Source: Manis javanica
Taxonomy: Eukaryota > Chordata > Mammalia > Pholidota > Manidae
Reading direction: 5' to 3'
DNA: 64,000 bases
NCBI RefSeq assembly: GCF_040802235.1
Contig: NC_133167.1
Coordinates: forward strand, 16,608,501 to 16,672,500
Part shown: piece by piece, positions 1 to 19,270 of the stretch
Numbering within the stretch: the first letter of the stretch is position 1
How the letters are laid out: every line of letters begins with the position of its first letter
Notes under the pieces: generated by a model
What the model saw: only the letters and a program-made list of their open reading frames with translations
Database searches by the model: none
What the model was told of the DNA's origin: nothing
Translations under genes and position numbers: made by a program

Positions 1-530
1 GGCAGGCTCCAGCAGAGGTGAGCAGGCAACCTGGGAAAGAGGGACCAGTGGTTTCCCTACCCTCCAGGGCAGCCTGGTAAACAGTAAGACCAGGAGCAGG
101 AAGTCAGGTGGATTCAGGCTCCCAGCTAGTCCTGCCCATACTTGCTGGGTGATCTCCAACCTCTCTCAATCTCCAAGTCCTCATCTGTAAAAATGAGTAG
201 TTGAATAGGGTTGCAACTACAGACAATAGTCGGAAGGACATTCCTGGCAGAGGGAACAGTTTGACCAAAATCAGAGCATGATGAAAGTAGATGATGCACT
301 CTGAGAATCAGAAGAGTTTGGAGGAATTGAACTGCAGTGGGGTGCGGTGAGTGGAGGTGGGAAGTGGGCCCTGACTGAGAACACTTTACTGTATCTCCTG
401 ATGGCAGTGGATACCAATGCAAGGTACTAAGCAGCAGGAGAGCATGGTCAGAGCGGTGTTTTAGAAGGATCCTCTAGCAGCCGCAGTGTGGAGGTGGACT
501 CAAATGGGTGAATTGAAGGCCAGGTAAAGG

Positions 531-691
531 AGTGGTTCTCAAAGTATGGCATCTGTTAAAAGGACAGATACCCAGGCCCCAACCTCAGAGATGCGGTTTC
601 AGTAGGTGGTGCTGGGAGGGTCCCAGGAATCTGCACATTTAAGAAGTGGCCCAGATGACTGATGCATCTAACGTTTGTACTTTGAGAAACA
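531..691. repeat. MER5A-like hAT-Charlie DNA transposon remnant
   Basis: It begins with a GTGGTTCTCAAA-type end and closes with TTTGAGAAAC, the near-inverse terminal repeat of MER5A. Internal words also fit the MER5A pattern, such as the CCCAGGCCCCAACCTCAGAG and CAGTAGGT blocks. It is old and diverged. Confidence 0.65.
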
Positions 692-729
692 TCAAGATAG
701 GACATTACCACTTTTAAAAGTTCAAGTGA

Positions 730-1062
730 GAGTTTTGTGTTAGAACAGTTTCATATCTTGACTGGGGTTATGATCACATGAATCTACACATGTGATAAAA
801 TAGAATTAAATGGACATATAAGTGTGCATGCATGTGCACACACGTACACACACACTGAGTGCATGTAAAGCTGGTAAAATCTGAAGAGGGAAGGTGGACT
901 ATATTAATGGCAATTTCCTAGTTGTGACACTGTACCACAGTCGGGCAAGAGTTACCATTAGGGGAAAATCAGGTGAAAAGTATACAGGATCTCTCTGTGT
1001 TGTTTCTTATAACTGCCTGTGAACCTACAATTATCCCCAAATAAAAATTTTTTTTAAAAAAT
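730..1062 (+). repeat. Old L1 (L1M-type) 3' end
   Basis: The sequence reads like the end of an ancient L1 3' UTR: a CTGGTAAAATCTGAA-type block, a CTAGTTGTGACACTGTACC block, then TCTCTGTGTTGTTTCT, and an A-rich end with CCAAATAAAAATTTT near 1038-1060. The terminal A-run gives plus-strand orientation. No open frame remains. Confidence 0.65.
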
Positions 1063-1704
1063 TCCAGGTGAGAGACCCAGGCCTGACCTTGAACCCTAAG
1101 GGCTGAAGCCTGGGAAGGCAGGAAGAAGCCAAAAGAGGAGCCCTGAGTCATTTGAAGGCAGAGAAAGTTACTTTTACTGTCACATCCCTTTCCCCCACCT
1201 TCATTCCGGGAGACCAAAGTCATTCTGTGCTTGTGTGTGTGAATGGAGAGGATACATAAGAAACAATTTTAAACACTGAATTATGTCCAGAGGGATTAAG
1301 AGCCTTGGGGAATGAGATTTTATTCTTGCTTGCATACATTAAAGCTTGCTCTTTGTGATGTGCAGTTCTCCGCGTTTTGACAGATGTAGAGAATTGTGCA
1401 TTGGCTACCCCAGGACCATACAGAATGTCACCCTAAATATTTTCCTGAGCAGCCCCTTCATAGTCAGCCATGCCCCCTCCACCAACCTCTGGCAAACACT
1501 GATGATGAACTGAATCCTTAAACATGAATTGAATTCTAAAAGACAAAGATGAGGGAGAGGCACTGCAAGCAGATTGAACATCAAGAACAAAGGATGTTTT
1601 GAGACTGTTTTTAAAATCCAGTAACCCAAAGCCACCTAGCAGTGTGCCTCAACAATTTGCATGGAATGCAGTGGGGGGTCTGTAATGTTGGCTGGCTGGT
1701 TGGC

Positions 1705-1925
1705 TGGCCGGGTAAAGTAATGAACTGTATAATCTCAAGGAAGCCACTTAACAATTCAAAGCCTCTGTTTCCTCATCTATACAACAGAGGCAGTGCCATT
1801 CAAGGTTTATTTATTCATTCAACAAACATTCTCTTAGATCCTCCTATGTGCCTGGCACAGCTCTAGGCACCAGGCATTGAATAAGATAGACAAGGATTCC
1901 TGCGTCTGTGTTGTTTACATCTGAG
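1705..1925. repeat. MIR fragment followed by L2-like fragment
   Basis: 1705-1800 has the MIR core pattern (AAGCCACTTAACAATTC, then CTCTGTTTCCTCATCTATA). 1806-1925 has the L2-type pattern of TTATTCATTCAACAAACATT followed by CTATGTGCCTGGCACAG and CTAGGCACCAGGCATTGAAT. Both are diverged. Confidence 0.5.
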
Positions 1926-2721
1926 GAAGGAGACAAACAATGTAAAGAAATAAAGAAATGATGAAGATTATTAGAAGGAGATAAGTACTGTGGAGAAAAT
2001 GGAGCTGGGTAAGAGGGATGGGAGTGTGCTGGCGGCTTGCACTTTCAAACAGGGTGGTTGGAGCCTCTCTGGGAACCCACGTTGAGGGGGTAAAGAATCA
2101 TGTGGTGTGGATGTCTGGGGAAGACTGCTTCAGGCGGAGGTGGGAATGTGCCTGGTGGGCTCTGAGAAAAGCCAGGAGGCCAGCTGGGCTGGAGGGAGTG
2201 GAAGGGAGGGCGGAGGGACACGAGGTCAGAAAAGGAGCAAGGGCCAGATAGCTTAGCATCTTGTAGGCCATGGCACTTTTATTCCTAGTGAAACAGCAGG
2301 TCATCTCAGAGGATTTTGAGCTGATGAATTGCATGATCTGACTCAGGTTGTTGTGATGGCTTTAAATTATTATATTAAATATTAAAATGAATATTAACTA
2401 TTTAAAAGTGCCTGGAACATGGCTTGTGTGTCTCCCGTCTGAATGTCCATAATGGGGGCATTCATTGATATAATAAGCACAGGCGCTTGTGGGCCTGGGT
2501 AGGAAGGACATGGCCCCTTGTGAATCACTGGCGCCCTCTTCTGGTGGAGCCTACACTGGCTGTGACAGCCAGAAGCCATCAGGCTCTGGCCAGGCCCATC
2601 ACCCAGGGCAGCTGGCTGCAAGGCGCTCATCTGTCCCTAAAAATGGGCCTCACACTGCCCTGCGGCCTGGCGCCAGGCTGGGTGTGTGCTGCCAGTCTGC
2701 CCTGTCTTGCAATCACAAGCC

Positions 2722-3082
2722 TATGGTGTCATGGAAAGAGATCTGGGCTCAGGAGGCCAAGGAGCCTACGGCCCAGTTCTCATCTGCCACGGATAATGCT
2801 GTGTGACCTTGACAGTTCACCCCACCTCTCTGGGCTACAGGGAGTTTCCTCTGAGTCATAATGATGCACCATGTGCCTGCCACATGGTAAAATTGCAGTA
2901 AATGTTGGTTCAGTCAATGAAGTGGGGGCCTGGTAAATATTTAATTCAAAGAAAAGTAAAAGTGCTCAGTGGGTATTCATTCAACAAATACTTAAATATT
3001 TAATGAGCACCTTCTATGAGCCAAGCACTCTTTGGAGCACCAGGGATACAGCAGTGAGTAAAATGGAGGAAAACCTTGCCCT
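2722..3082. repeat. MIR and L2-like fragments
   Basis: 2722-2860 resembles MIR (GGTGTCATGGAAAGAGATCT, then TGTGTGACCTTGACAGTTCA). 2968-3082 resembles L2 (ATTCATTCAACAAATACTTA, then GCACCAGGGATACAGCAGTG). Assignment is by recognised core words only. Confidence 0.5.
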
Positions 3083-5540
3083 TGGTTAGCTGACAGATGC
3101 TGAATCAGAGGTCATTGATAATATATTTGCATATGTGTCCTGGGCTAGCTGTGGTGAAAGGAGAAACCAGGAAGGGTGAGTGCGTGGAGCACATCGTCCC
3201 AAGGGCCAGGGGTGGGAGGGTGTCAGAGTGGACAGACAGAATAGGAAAGTGTCCGCTGAGCCCTCAGTTGCTGGACATATCCACACTTCTTCCTATTCCA
3301 TCCCATCAGGTGGGGTCTGAATTGGTCTAGAACTGGTCCCCTGAGCCCAGTGGGAAGTTAGTCAACCACCTATGAGCTCTCTTATTTCTCAATGTGCAGA
3401 GTCTTCAAGGAGAAGACACCAGAGTGTCCCAAGAAACAAGGAGAGGTTTTTGCCAAAGAGGTGATGGGGTGTGTGTATGACCGCATGAAACCCAGATCTT
3501 TTTTTGTTTATTTGTGTCCATTCTCTGTGAGCACCACATCCATCTCCCCTGCCCTAGATTCCCTGGGTGGCTGCAGCTCTCAAGGTCAGAGGCAAAGCAC
3601 AGGACTCAGAACCAGAATTTCTGGTCCCAGGAAGACTCTGCTCAGAGAATGCTTCCCCAGGGGGGGACACGGTAGATCTGGACTTCCTCTCTTCTCTGAG
3701 GACAAGTGGGTGGTAGTCACAGAGACAGATGTGTGCTGAGAAGGAAGGGCTTTCTGATTTTCACGGCTGTCCTCAGCTGGAAGGGGCCACCATGGATGCA
3801 GTGCATTCTGTGACACCAGTCACATTCAAGCAGAGCTTGATGACAGCTCAAGGTGCCAGAGCAAGGCTGGGGAGGGGGTTTCTGCGTTCTGGGGGTTGCT
3901 GCCCTGGGGACTTTGAGGTCTGACTCTGAGAGTCTAAGATTCCTAAATTCCCACAACCTTAGCTACTAATCTGCACCTACACTGTTTGTTGGAGGTTGGG
4001 GATGCCTGTAACACCTTCTCGGACCTATGTATCCTTTTATCCTTTGTGGGATAGATGAGTATACATAAGTCTTCAGGGAAAAGAAGGAGGAGCAAGAGGC
4101 TCTGGAAATTACTCACCAACACACACCACCTCTTATCCACCCAGGCCCAGCCCCACCCAGGTGTTTCTTTCACAGAGAGACTAGTTCAGATTCCAAGGCC
4201 CCCATCAACCTCCTCCTCTATCCTAGCAGAAAATACTGGAAATTCTACTTCTGATTTCATTTTTAGTTCCATTACAGGTTGACTGGGGTAGTTCTGGGGC
4301 CTACAGGATTAACCCCATTTGAGTACAGGAAAAGACATGACCAGGAGTCACCAGTGGCAGAGGGTGGGGACCTGGGGTATGGCCCAGATGCTCCCAAGGC
4401 AAAGGCGAAGAATACCGTGGAGAAGGGGGCCTTCTCAGAAGGAGGGACGGCACAACACAGAGGGAAAGGGGCAATGTGTGAGCAAGGGCCACATCCAAGG
4501 AGCGGGAGACAGATGGAAACACCAGAAAGGCTTTGAAAGCTGTTTGGAAGTTTCTGGCAAAATCCAGCTAGGAACATCAGACTAGGGACCTGGAGACTAA
4601 AACCCTATTCAGTTTATTTTACCTATGGACTCTCTGAATTTACCATGTCTATGATGTCTTCTTTCATCCCATCTCCTTTAAAAAGTAATCCCTTAATTAT
4701 TTCGGGAGTAACTTGAAGGTTGAGGCCTTTATGGGTCCATCAAGCTTCCTAAATCTTTGATCCACTAGAACTTATATTTTGGACAGAGAGAAAAGAGACA
4801 CAGGCTTCAATTCTACCCACCATGGCTACCCAATTGCCACCAAGTCCTGTTAAATCCTATATTGGCTAATAAAGATTTCCCCAAAGAAACCTTTAACATA
4901 TCTGTGTTATTGTTTTATTCCATGATTTCCTGATTTTTTATATGTCCGTTGCTCCTCTCCCTTATGCTTCCCAAATTCTCCCCAAATTCCCTTTGGTATG
5001 CTAATTGAGATTGCATTGCATTGAAATTATAGATTAATGTAGGATGGATTGACGTCTTTAGAGTGTAGAGTCTTCTCTAAGAACCAGGTAGAACTTTGTT
5101 TTCTTACCACTGTTATTTTTTCTGAATGGGTCCTTCTGCATAGAAGGTGCCCACACACACTTAATGAGAAGAGGTTGAAGCTTCTTTGGGGAAAGGATTG
5201 GGGTAGCTATACCAGTATCTGTCCTCTAAAAAGTGTCCCCCGACCTTAATGATCTGAAGGTGGGGTAGGGGACCCAAGGGGGACCATCCCAGAACTGGAG
5301 CCTCATAAGAGGTAGTTATGGTTCCCCAACAAAAGCCCCCTGTCCAACCCCCACGCCCCATATGCTACACACACACAGCAGGGCTGGGAGGCTCCAGGAA
5401 CAGAAGGGGTTTGGACAGCCTGACTGGGCAGGAGGGCAGCACATAGTGCATCTCAACAGTCATGGCAACAGGGCCAGGGGACCCCCAGGGGAGACCGGCA
5501 GTCAGTGAAGCAGGGGACTGGCTAAGCTTGTGCTTCTCTT

Positions 5541-5546
5541 TTTATT
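5541..5546 (-). terminator. DES: DES polyadenylation signal AATAAA
   Basis: AATAAA on the minus strand lies about 735 bases downstream of the DES stop codon. That gives a 3' UTR of the usual size for a roughly 2.2 kb desmin mRNA. No other AATAAA was noticed between the stop codon and this site. Confidence 0.8.
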
Positions 5547-6277
5547 GTTTCTGTCCAGAGCCCCTGCTTGGGGGAGGGGCAGGCTTGGGGAGGGGGGGAA
5601 CCCCTCCCACCTGCCTAAGACCACTCTCTGCCTCTCTCCTCTCCTCTCTTCTCCAGCATCTTGCCACCCTCTCTCCTTCTGAATCTCCTGCTCCCACATC
5701 TGGCACCTTCGGGGGGTCCCTCTAGCAGTCCCTGCTTTCTAAATTCACCCTGGGAAAGTAAGGGTCAACTTCAAGCCCCCTAGTCCCCACAGGAGCCTAG
5801 TCCCCCTGTTACCTGCCCTGCTTGCTGAGGGGCTGCCCCTTCTCTCTGACCCAGGCTAGGGAGTGGGGAGTGGGGAGGTTCACAGGGCTTGATCCTGACC
5901 CTGTGGGGTCCCAACACCCGGCTCTGGGTCCTGTCCCAAGCCAGAGGCTGAAGCCTGAGGTCCTGGGGATGGGAGGGGCCGGGGCCCTACCCTGCCTCGG
6001 CTCCATCCTGGCCCTGTGCCACACACCCCGAGGGCAGCCAAGAGCCAGGCTCACTCACTTCCAGCATCCAGGACTCACACAGCTGGGGGCTGCCTGTGCC
6101 TGGGCAGGGGTGGGCCGTGTGCCCTGTGGGGACATAGGGGTGGCTGGTGAGCAGCGGTCAGAGGCTGTGAGGGGAGCACTGTGGCGAGGTGTGCTGCTCT
6201 GGGATGGAAGGAGGCTGGCTTCGGAGGCAGTGAGGATTGAGGGGAGGTGGTCTCTGGTGACAGAGGAGTCTCTGGCT

Positions 6278-12791
<6,514 letters not shown>

Positions 12792-13379
12792 TCAGCTCTC
12801 GGGTGCCTTCCTCCTCCCCAGGGTGACCAAGGGAGAGGGTGCAGAGAGGCTTCCATTTAGTTTGAGGGGTTCCTTATTGCTCCATGGAGAGATTTGGGGT
12901 CATTTCCTGAAGGAGCAAGGGCTGTTCCCAAGACAGGCTCCCACCACCTTTTTCTAAAGATTCTCTGGGAGTGGTAGTTGTTCGGGAGGGCGCAAACAAA
13001 GACCGGGAGTCCGCCTGCCAGGCCTAGAGGAAGAGGGTCTCTAGGAAGGCAGGGAGGGTGGGAGGGTGCCCCCAGGAGCAGAGAGTAATCCTGGCCAGAG
13101 CTGGCCTGCCCAGGCATGTCCATGGGCACCTGCGTTCTAGCTCTGAGCCTCAGTTTCTCTCTGGACTAGTTTGGCCCGTTTCCTCTCCCCTACCCGTGAG
13201 GGTGGGGCCTCAACTGTATAAACAGGGTGATTTCCAGAAAGGGCCTGGTAAACTCTCATCCCCACACTACCAACGTCAACTGACTTCTGCTCTTGTGCCC
13301 AGCCCACCCCCTCCCCAATTCATCCCCCTACTCACACCCCCCACCCCACATACAGCAGGGCTTTGTGTTTTGTCAGGAG

Positions 13380-13460
13380 CCACACGTCAATCCAGCCATC
13401 TCCCTAGCAGCCACAGCTGCCAACTCCAAATACCAGAGCTGGTATTTATAGAGGAGAATG
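13380..13460 (-). promoter_or_regulatory. DES: DES muscle enhancer with E-box and MEF2 site
   Basis: On the minus strand a MEF2 consensus CTATAAATAC (13451-13442) is followed by CTCTGGTATTTGGAGTTGG and then an E-box in GGCAGCTGTGG (CAGCTG at 13419-13414). The same order and spacing are known from the human desmin upstream enhancer, where the MEF2 and MyoD/E-box sites drive myotube expression. The block lies about 0.9 kb upstream of the inferred start, as in human. The near-perfect retention of both sites within diverged surroundings supports function. Confidence 0.8.
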
Positions 13461-13924
13461 CATGGGCTGGAAACAAGCACACAGGAGAGGAGCCCTGGGG
13501 GGTGAAGCTGGGTACCTGAGGAGCCATGGGTGTCAGATGGCCTTGGAAGACTGGGTGTGATAACGCCCAGTCACCCCCACAGTGCACCAAGCCCGCAGCA
13601 GGAATGGAACCCCACGGGGAGCTTGCCATCCCTTCACCACCCAGTGCTTAGCACAAGTCACTGGCTGACCCCTGAGGACATACCCACTTCCTGAACACTG
13701 GCTGTCTCTCTACACCTCCACCTGGCACTCTACAGGCCTCTCTCAGCGCTGACCCTTTTGGAATGCAAACCTTGGAAACAAAGACTGCTGGTCCTATCTT
13801 AGCTCTGCCATCATCAGCAGGCGTGGTTACTAGCAGGCACGTCCTTCACTTCCTGTGTCCTCAGCTATAAAGTAGGAATGGTCAGGCTTACCATGGCTAC
13901 CCTAGAGGGGTTCAAAGAGGCTCA

Positions 13925-14110
13925 GGTGACAATAAGCAAATAACATCTGACATACAATGAGGGCCCACTGTGTGCCACTCTGCTGAGCACTGCCCACCCA
14001 TGATCCCCAATTTCCCAACAACCCTATGAGATAGAAATGAGTATCATCCCTGTTTTATAGCACAGGGAGCTGAAGCGGTCTGACCCCAGAACCCATGCTT
14101 TGCCGCCAGA
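13925..14110. repeat. L2-like fragment
   Basis: The core pattern CCACTGTGTGCCACTCTGCT, then CAACCCTATGAGATAGAAAT and TCCCTGTTTTATAGCACAGG, is that of L2/MIR-type ancient repeats. Confidence 0.45.
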
Positions 14111-15254
14111 GTGGATGTGAATGTGCCAGGCGAACTGTCAAGTTCTATGTTACTGCTGTCTTCTGTTACTGCCCTTTCACATTAAATGTCTAATTTTTAT
14201 CCAACAGACAAGCTTATGAAGTGGGTGAGGAGTTTCAGATATTCTTATCCAGCCTTCCAGTCAGTGCAAGCTGTTGTGTTGTGTTCTGGTTATTTTTGTG
14301 TAGCATCTCCCAAACTAGACTGTAGGCTCCTGGAGAGTTTTGGAGACATGTGGATCTTTAGCACATTCCAGGCAACACCAACCTTATTATAGTTGAAAGT
14401 AGCCTGTGAGCTTTCTTTTCCACCCTCTTACAAATGCTACACCCATACACACCACGAGTAGACAGGTGACTCAGGTCCCAGCCAGTCTTATAACTGCATT
14501 CCTCTGACTGCAGTGATTGGCTCAGGGGTGGGCCTGGACCTGAGCAGGGCCAGTCAGAGACATTCCCTTGAATCTATAGATGGAACTCCGATCAGAGGTC
14601 AGTACGCAAGGAGAGGCAGAGACACCTGGAAAGGAGGAGAATGCCAGACAGGGAGTCCCAGATTTCCAGCCCCTGGGGCCCTGGTCTGCAGCTTTTCCCT
14701 AATTTTGTGAGCTCCCCCATCGGCCTTCCTGGCTCTGAGGCTTAAGGTACTTGGTATGGGCTTCTGCTACTCGTTGCCAAAACAATCCTGGCTCATCTCC
14801 TGTTGGAGACTGTGCACCCATTTTCACAATGCCAAGGAGGACAGAACATCTCTGGGACTCCTCTTCAGATCACATAAGGAAATTGCCCTTCCAACCAGTC
14901 CAAGGCCTCGGTTCCCTGGTGAAATGAGGCAGAAAACAAATAAATAAATAATGCCATCTATTCTCTAGTCAAAATCAACATCTACCAGACTTGGCTCTGA
15001 ACCACTTGGGGCTGTTTCCAAATTCAGTTGCAACTCTGAGGATTTGCTACCATGGAGGGCAGCAAAACAACACTCCGAGACATGGAAGGCAGGTCAAAGA
15101 GAAGTGCTCCAAAACATGTTCTGAACTGGGCTGCACCACTGGAGTAAGAGGTTAGCCTCCCCAGGAGACATTTATTCAGAATTGACATGCTAAACAAATA
15201 ATAATTTATCTGGATGGGTAATGTACTTGGCACAAAGTTTAACAGGTCCCATTC

Positions 15255-16760
15255 TGTGGGTTGTTTTTCACTCTGTTGATAATATCCTTTAAGGCACAAA
15301 CATTTTTTCATTTTGATAAAGTCCAATTTATCTTTTTTCCTTTTATTGCCTGTGCTTTTGGTGTCATATCCAATAAATCATTGCCTAAAACCATGTCACT
15401 AATTTTACCCTCTATGATTTCTTCTAAGAGCTCTATAGTTTTATGTCTTTGATCCATTTTGAGTTAATTTTTGTGTTTGGTATAACGTAAGGGTCCAACT
15501 TCATTCTCTTGCATGTGAATATCCAGTTTTCTCAGCACCATTTGCTGAAGAGTGTCTTTTCTTCATTGAATGGTCTTGACAAACTTTTTGAAAATCTCTT
15601 AACAACCTAGTTGAAAAGATTAATTTCTGTGGTCTTTATTCTATTCCTTTGGCCTATAAATCTGTCCTTATGCCAGTACCACATTGTTTTGATTACTGTA
15701 GCTTTGTAGTAAGTTTTGAAATCAGGGAGTGAGTTTTCCAACTTTGTTCTGTTTCAAGATGTCAGGGCTCCTTAAGATTTCATATGAATTTTAGGATAGA
15801 CTTTTCTATTCCTTCAAAAACCACTGGTGGGATTTTGATAGCAATTACATTGAATCTGTAGATCATTTTGGGTAGTATTGACAACAATATTCATCTTCTA
15901 AATCAATGAACTTGGGATGTCTTTCTATGTATTTGAGTCTCCTTTAATGTATTTCAGCAATGTTTTGTAGTTTTTAGTATACAAGTCTTATACCTCCTTA
16001 GTTATGTTTGTGCCTAAGTATTTTTCTGTTTTTGATGTCTTTGTAAATGAAATTGATCATGTGGGGTTTTCCCTTAAATCTATTAATGTGGTATGTTATG
16101 CTGATTGAGTTTCATATGTTAAACCATCCTTGCTTTCCAGGAATAAATTCCACTTGGTCATGGTATATAATCCTTTTAATGTGCTGCTGAACTTTGTTTG
16201 CTAGTATTTTATGGGGCTATTCATAAGGGATATATGTATATAGTTTTATTTTCTTGTGTCCTTTTCTGGACTTGGCATCATGGTAATGCTAGACTCATAG
16301 GATGAGTTAGGAAGTATTCCCTCCTCTTCTAATTTTTAGAAGAGTTTGAGGAGGATTTCTGTTCATTCTGAAATGTTTGGTAGAATTCACTGGTAGGACC
16401 AGTGAAGCCATCAGGTCCTGCTCTTTTCTTTGTTGGGAGGTTTCAGTCATTGTTAATATCTTCATTTCTGTTTCACTATACGGACCTACCATGATTTATT
16501 TGGCCAACTTTTTTTGTTGATAGGCATTTATATTGTTTCCAATCTTCTGCTATTATAAACAGTACTACTCTGAACATCCTCAGGACACTTTGGAATATAT
16601 AAATTTTGGTAAGCTGTCAAAAAACAACAGTCACTTTTTTTTATGTTCATACTTCTTACTTGGGCTAACTGATACTGAAAATTGGAAGGTCCACCAAGAT
16701 AGACTATTTCGTTCAGTGTTTGTAGAAAAAGGAGACAATTAAAAAATTTGTGTATGCACA
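15255..16760 (-). repeat. Old L1 ORF2 fragments, antisense
   Basis: The plus strand reads as antisense L1 ORF2. Blocks such as CCAGTACCACATTGTTTTGA and TGTAGCTTTGTAGTAAGTTT, then TCCTTGCTTTCCAGGAATAA and AGACTCATAGGATGAGTTAG, are in the order expected for reverse-transcriptase to carboxy-terminal coding DNA. After about 16505 a second antisense ORF2 carboxy-end piece appears (CTGCTATTATAAACAGTACT). Many stops occur, so it is inactive. Confidence 0.75.
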
Positions 16761-18044
16761 ATGGTGTCTTGTATGGTGGGTGTTATCAATACATTTTATT
16801 GACTCCGTTAAAGAATGAATTCAGTCCTGTTTTTGCTTGAAATCTTCCCTGATTATTCTCACTTTGGAGGGTCTTGGAAACATAAGGTTGGAGGTAATTT
16901 CACAAATCACAAGTTCAACCAGTCCAATGCCCCCACTTCTCAGTTAAAGTTTATATCTTTTCTACTCTGGTCCAGCTTGAATCCCTCCATTGCCTGGAAA
17001 TTCACTGTCTTCAGGAATCCCTCTCCATTCCATAGTGATTAGGTTCCTATCAAGTCTCAGTCATGGGACAATGAACAGCTCTTAGAACAGCTTTCTAACA
17101 GCTGTTAGAAAACATTTCCTTATATCTGATGAAGTATCTCTGCTGTGCCACTCATTCTAACCTGGAGCCAAGCAGAGCAAGAAGAACCCCCTTTCACAGA
17201 CCTGCTTTTCACAAGGATGGTGTAGGACTCATGCCTGCTGAAGACTTTGCCCATTTCACCATTCCCAGTTCCTCTCCCTTCCCTGGACTAATGAGCCAGC
17301 AAAACCCAACTTATGGTGGCCTCCAAGGCCCCCCAGGACCAGCCCAGCCCACCTTGCAAACTCAGCTCACCCACCTCTCCTCTGGGCTCACCTCATTTTC
17401 TGTTGGATGACACTGCCAAGGTCTTTCCCGCTTCCAGACCTCTGCGTTGGCTGTTCCTGCCTTCCCTGAAGGGCTTATCGATGCCTAGGCAGACCTCTGA
17501 ATCTCACAAATGGCTCCCTGAAAGACAAGGCCCTTGGCTACTGACAGGACCTCCCAGATCTCATAGATGGCATGGATTGGGAGGCAAGTGTCTGTCGTGG
17601 GTGGATGGCTGGGGTGGGGACACTGACCTGGAGAGCATCAGGCATTTGGGTGGAGGAGAACCAGAAGTGACTCTTGCACTTTGCCCTATTTGGGAGCACC
17701 TCACCTAACCCAGGGCTACCCAGGTGTGACATAGGGCTGTTGCCTCCCCACTGTGTGCCCACCCTCCACTGACTGACCTCCATCTCCAGGGTTGCCCTTT
17801 GCCCTTTTCTCCACAGCCCATCCTTCTTCACTTTCTGTTTCCCAGCCAAGCACCTTGGACTGCTATCCCCAGCTGGACTGAGCCAGGAAGCAGCCATTCT
17901 ATGAAAGACTTGGGGGCAGTGTAGCAGGTGTGAACTCTGAGCTGCTGTGTCTTGCCTCAGCTTTAGTGCTTGGTAGGGAGGTAGGAGGCTCAAGCATGGT
18001 GGTGTGGCTCTGGGGCAGTACACCAGAGGCTAAGATATGGGTGC

Positions 18045-18200
18045 ACACCCTGGGGGTTCACCAACTACGCATCTGTGTGACCTGGGCAAGTCCCATTTCC
18101 TCTCTGGCACTGTCAGTCCAGGTGGGAGATGGGATCAGCCAGGTCATCTCTGCGGTCCCCTCAGCTTCTGGTATCCTGAGACTCTGGGCCCAGGGAGTGG
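18045..18200. repeat. MIR-like fragment
   Basis: It contains CTGTGTGACCTGGGCAAGTC followed by CCATTTCCTCTCTGGC, the MIR core pattern. Confidence 0.4.
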
Positions 18201-18919
18201 GACCAGTGGGTGGTCCAGGCTGAGCCCGTGCCCTCTGGTGCTCCTCTGCCTCTGTGCCTCCAAAGCCCTCCCCAATGGCCTCCTTGCGTCTGCCCCACGC
18301 TCCCTCCCCAATCCACCTTCCTCTCAGCTGCAGTGGCTGCTTAACCACCGAGGGTGCTGAGCCCCAGTGACTGTAAAAGGGAAGGAATGTCCAGAGGCAA
18401 TTGTTTCTTCCTGATATCACCCAGTGGGGGGGAGGTTGAGTTGGGGGGCCAGTGGGATGGTGGTGTCAGGATTCTCCCTGAAACTCATCTCTCTCATGCT
18501 GCGCTGCCAGCCCTTCCCAGGCTCAGCCAGCAACCGCTCCCCAACCCCCATCTGTCACCATCACCTCTCACTGGGTTAAGACCTTCAGGCCATAGTGACC
18601 CTCTCCCAACTTTCTGCACCAGACTCCAGACTCTTCCCTAGGCTCCTTCCTTCACTGGCACCCCCTCCCCTATTCTCCTGAATCCCCTCTCCACCTCCTC
18701 ATCACCCCCACAGTCCTGACCTGGCTTCTCCAGGAAGGCCCCACAGCCCCACTCCAACCCCCTCCTGCCCACACTCCTTTTACAGACATGGAGTGCCGAA
18801 GATTTGCTGCCAAAGTAGGAGAAGTCGAAGGCTGACTGCACCTCCTCCCAGCCCCCAACTTCTCCTACCAAATAGGACTCCTGGCTGGCCAGAGGGGGGG
18901 AGGAGGAGGAGGAACAGAC

Positions 18920-18976
18920 AGAAAGGGGAGGGGAAGGGAAGGGAGGGGAGGGGAGGGGAGGGGAAGGAAGGGGGAA
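18920..18976 (+). repeat. G-rich GGGGA/GGGAA simple repeat
   Basis: About ten consecutive runs of three or four G, separated by single or double A, form a polypurine tract on the plus strand. Such a tract can form a G-quadruplex (known chemistry). Whether it does so here is not shown. Confidence 0.9.
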
Positions 18977-19149
18977 ACTGAGCTCAAGAGGGAGGAACGA
19001 ATGAGATTGTGGAGGTGAAAGTGACTGTGGATTTCAGGGGTTACTTACGGCAGTAAGAGATGGGAGGCAGAGAGGAGTGGGATGGAAGTCAAGTGGAGGG
19101 GACAGGGCTTTGGTGACATTAAGGGAAGGTGCCGGAAAGGCATCCTGAT

Positions 19150-19270
19150 GTGTTGGGAGCGGCACATGGTTGGGAGTCAGCAGGCCAGAAGCTGGCCAGC
19201 TCTGGGTAAGCTGTGTGACATCGGACTGCTCAGGTTCCTTTCTGGGTCTGTTTCTCCTTGCTCACAGTGA
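19150..19270. repeat. MIR-like fragment
   Basis: It contains CATGGTTGGGAGTCAGCAGG, then AGCTGTGTGACATCGGACTG and a GTCTGTTTCTCC block, in MIR order. Confidence 0.4.

Larger units (their letters stand above)
1..5500. other. Intergenic 3' flank of DES, no gene seen
   Basis: No exon with plausible splice sites or a recognisable protein was found. In human 2q35 the next gene on this side of DES is SPEG, so this is probably DES-SPEG intergenic DNA (inference from synteny). It holds old repeats listed separately (L1M 3' end, MER5A, MIR, L2). The rest, including about 3.1-5.5 kb, is unassigned single-copy-looking sequence. Confidence 0.6.

Noticed and set aside
1-5500. SPEG coding exons
   Set aside because: SPEG is the expected neighbour, but no splice-bounded frame with kinase, Ig or FnIII features was found.
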